A stretch of 64,000 bases of DNA from Sphingomonas sp. IW22 (lineage in GTDB: Bacteria > Pseudomonadota > Alphaproteobacteria > Sphingomonadales > Sphingomonadaceae), in assembly GCF_041321155.1 (NCBI RefSeq), contig NZ_JBGGWB010000009.1, positions 18,387 to 82,386 of the forward strand, given 5' to 3'. The notes under the pieces are model-generated. The model was not told the DNA's origin, did not search any database, and was given only the letters and a program-made list of their open reading frames with translations. How positions within the stretch are numbered: position 1 is the stretch's first letter; every line of letters begins with the position of its first letter. A program made the position numbers and the translations under genes. Of this stretch, positions 62,584 through 64,000 are shown piece after piece.

Positions 62584-63789
62584 ATGAATACTGCGGGCGC
62601 GATACTGGTTTCACTGGCAATGGCGGGCGTGGCGTTGCCAGCATCGGCAGCGGCGCCGGAGCGCTGGGCGGGTGCATGGGGTTATGCCCCGGCCAGTGCG
62701 GGGGAGCATGACGCCCCGTTGCCGCCAGGCACCTATCGTTACCGCGTTCGTCTGACTCAGGCAGGGTCGGGCCTGATGCTGACCTTCAGCAATGCCGAGG
62801 GGGCGGAGGCGGTGGCGATCGCCGCCGTTTCGATTGGAGAGGCTGCCAGCGAGGAGGGTGTCGCGATTCGGACCGGCTCCATGCGCCCCGTGCGGTTCTC
62901 AGGCAGCCGCGGCGCGGCGCTCCCACCCGGTCGTACCATGTTGAGCGACGCTGTCGATATCGCGGCCGAGGTGGGGCGGGACATGATTGTCAGCGTCACC
63001 TTCTCGACACCCACCCGACCAGCACGCACCAATCTGGGTCTGCCCATGGCATTTGCGCCCGGTCTGACGGCCGATGATGCACCCGGCGATTCCCGGTTCG
63101 AACGGATTCAGGCGCGTGCCTATCTCTCGCTCGTGTCGGTTCGCGATCCACGCGCGAATTGCACTGTCGTCGCTTTCGGCGATTCGATCACCGACGGTTA
63201 TCTGGCGCTGTCGACCGAGACGCGCGGCTGGCCGGGACGCTTGAGCGAAAGGCTGGCCGCCCTGGCACCGGAGCGTCGCTGTGGTGTCGTCAATATGGGG
63301 ATCAGCGCCAACCGTATGCTGAATGGCGGGCGCGCGGTTCCGGCGCTCGACCGGTTCTGGCGCGATGTGGCCTCGGTTCCGGGTGTCACGCATGTCGTGC
63401 TGCTCGAAGGGATCAACGATATCGGCAACAGCGGCAGGGATGGGAACGCCACCGTCGACGCTGCCGCGCTGGTCGATGGCTATCGCCAGTTCGTCCGGCG
63501 CGCGCATGCTCTGGGTATCCGGGTTATCGGGGCGACCATCACCCCTGCACTAGGGGCTGGCTATATGTCGCCTGAGAAGGAGCGTGTTCGCGCGTCGGTG
63601 AACGACAGCATCCGTACGGGGCAACTGTTCGACGGCATGGTCGACTTCGACGCTGCGGTGCGTGATCCGGCGAACCCGACGCGTCTGCGCCCAGCCTTCG
63701 ACCCCGGCGATCATCTGCACCCAAATGATGACGGGCTGCGGGCCATGGGGGAGGCGATCGACCTGTCGCTGCTCAAACCAAGCGATTGA
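62584..63789 (+). CDS. Secreted SGNH/GDSL-family hydrolase
   Basis: 401-aa esterase-like protein. Signal peptide (ILVSLAMAGVALPASAAA) and two domains: an N-terminal beta-rich part (to about residue 190, PERWAGAWGYAP, RYRVRLTQAGSGLMLTFSNA) and an SGNH domain with block I VVAFGDSITDGY (Ser nucleophile), block II NMGISANRML, block III LLEGINDIGNS, and block V DPGDHLHPNDDG (Asp and His). All four blocks are complete. It resembles rhamnogalacturonan acetylesterase-like or lipase-like GDSL proteins; the substrate is not known. ATG 62584 follows GGGGGGC. Immediately upstream of a ribosomal RNA operon promoter. Confidence 0.92.
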   Translation: MNTAGAILVSLAMAGVALPASAAAPERWAGAWGYAPASAGEHDAPLPPGTYRYRVRLTQAGSGLMLTFSNAEGAEAVAIAAVSIGEAASEEGVAIRTGSMRPVRFSGSRGAALPPGRTMLSDAVDIAAEVGRDMIVSVTFSTPTRPARTNLGLPMAFAPGLTADDAPGDSRFERIQARAYLSLVSVRDPRANCTVVAFGDSITDGYLALSTETRGWPGRLSERLAALAPERRCGVVNMGISANRMLNGGRAVPALDRFWRDVASVPGVTHVVLLEGINDIGNSGRDGNATVDAAALVDGYRQFVRRAHALGIRVIGATITPALGAGYMSPEKERVRASVNDSIRTGQLFDGMVDFDAAVRDPANPTRLRPAFDPGDHLHPNDDGLRAMGEAIDLSLLKPSD

Positions 63790-63851
63790 GGGGCGTTTCG
63801 GGAGCGCACAGAGCTTTTTTCAGGAAAAATGCAAAAAGTTCCAAAAAGCGG

Positions 63852-63879
63852 TTGACCGGATGTGATTCGCCCCATAAAT
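63852..63879 (+). promoter_or_regulatory. Probable rRNA operon promoter
   Basis: TTGACC (63852-63857) and CATAAAT (63873-63879), separated by 15-16 bp, just after an A/T-rich stretch (63816-63847) that could serve as an UP element. A GCCCC/GGGGC pair at 63880-63899 follows. Position next to the boxA-like sequence at the window end points to the start of a 16S-23S-5S operon beyond base 64000. Confidence 0.65.
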
Positions 63880-63982
63880 GCCCCTTCACCGACGGGGCGC
63901 ACCGAGACGGAGCGCTGAGTTGGTCACCGAAAGCAAGGCGCACGGGTCGCCCGGAAACGGGATAGACGGTGCGTCGGTTTTT

Positions 63983-64000
63983 GTCGCTCTTTGACATTGT
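63983..64000 (+). promoter_or_regulatory. boxA-like antitermination element of the rRNA leader
   Basis: TCGCTCTTTGACATTGT at the last bases of the window resembles the boxA core (TGCTCTTTAACA) of ribosomal RNA leaders and the alphaproteobacterial 16S leader. It would recruit the Nus antitermination complex. The 16S gene is not in view. Confidence 0.65.

Overview
The window is a high-GC stretch of chromosome from a sphingomonad-type alphaproteobacterium (order Sphingomonadales). This rests on gene content: a large TonB-dependent receptor beside an MFS carrier, a glycosidase and a LacI regulator; small alphaproteobacterial families (DUF2093, the TIGR02300 FYDLN-type acidic protein, DUF952, DUF4142); a CP4-like class II EPSP synthase signature; and GTG/TTG starts with 1-8 nt overlaps. 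Genus and species cannot be fixed from the sequence alone.
Layout. 1-6.4 kb is core: the 5' end of purD (minus), then divergent xseA, a DUF2093 gene and an M23 lipoprotein, a DUF4142 protein, aroA-cmk (minus) and a TIGR02300 gene with a clear terminator. At 6428-6503 lies an intact tRNA-Ala(GGC). Its last bases are repeated as an 18-bp direct repeat at 16352-16369. Between the copies is a 9.9-kb integrated island: a tyrosine integrase next to the tRNA; an AT-richer two-gene reverse transcriptase operon that I read as a DRT3 antiphage system (drt3a-drt3b), with a structured, ACACAC-containing intergenic stretch downstream that is a good candidate for its ncRNA; a serine recombinase plus a Zn-finger/HNH-like protein; an XRE regulator; a DUF4236/FtsK-gamma-like fusion; a 150-bp near-perfect palindrome; a large unrecognised protein; and a small protein whose reading frame runs out of the island through the right attachment site.
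16.6-26 kb is a carbohydrate utilisation locus: TonB receptor (minus), then MFS carrier, GH43 glycosidase, LacI regulator (minus) and an alginate-export-like outer-membrane barrel, with palindromic operator candidates. 25.9-35.4 kb holds tRNA-Gln, ilvE, a MarR regulator, a YihY-family membrane protein and the tamA-tamB outer-membrane assembly pair. 35.5-41 kb holds a Baeyer-Villiger-type flavoprotein and a trehalose operon, otsB-GH15-otsA, with overlapping genes.
41-47.7 kb holds DUF952, gyrA, an SDR oxidoreductase, a TPR protein and modB-modC. 47.8-56.3 kb is rpoC and rpoB, with no rplJL directly upstream and no rpsL/fusA directly downstream. 56.6-63.8 kb holds a proline/threonine-rich membrane protein, threonine synthase, an alpha/beta hydrolase, an Fe-S cassette (two cysteine desulfurase paralogues and a 2Fe-2S ferredoxin) and an SGNH hydrolase. 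The right edge ends in what looks like the promoter and boxA leader of a ribosomal RNA operon, so 16S rRNA should begin just outside the window.
The most interesting region is the tRNA-Ala island: the two-RT defence operon, its candidate ncRNA, and the large palindrome beside a possible replication-type protein.
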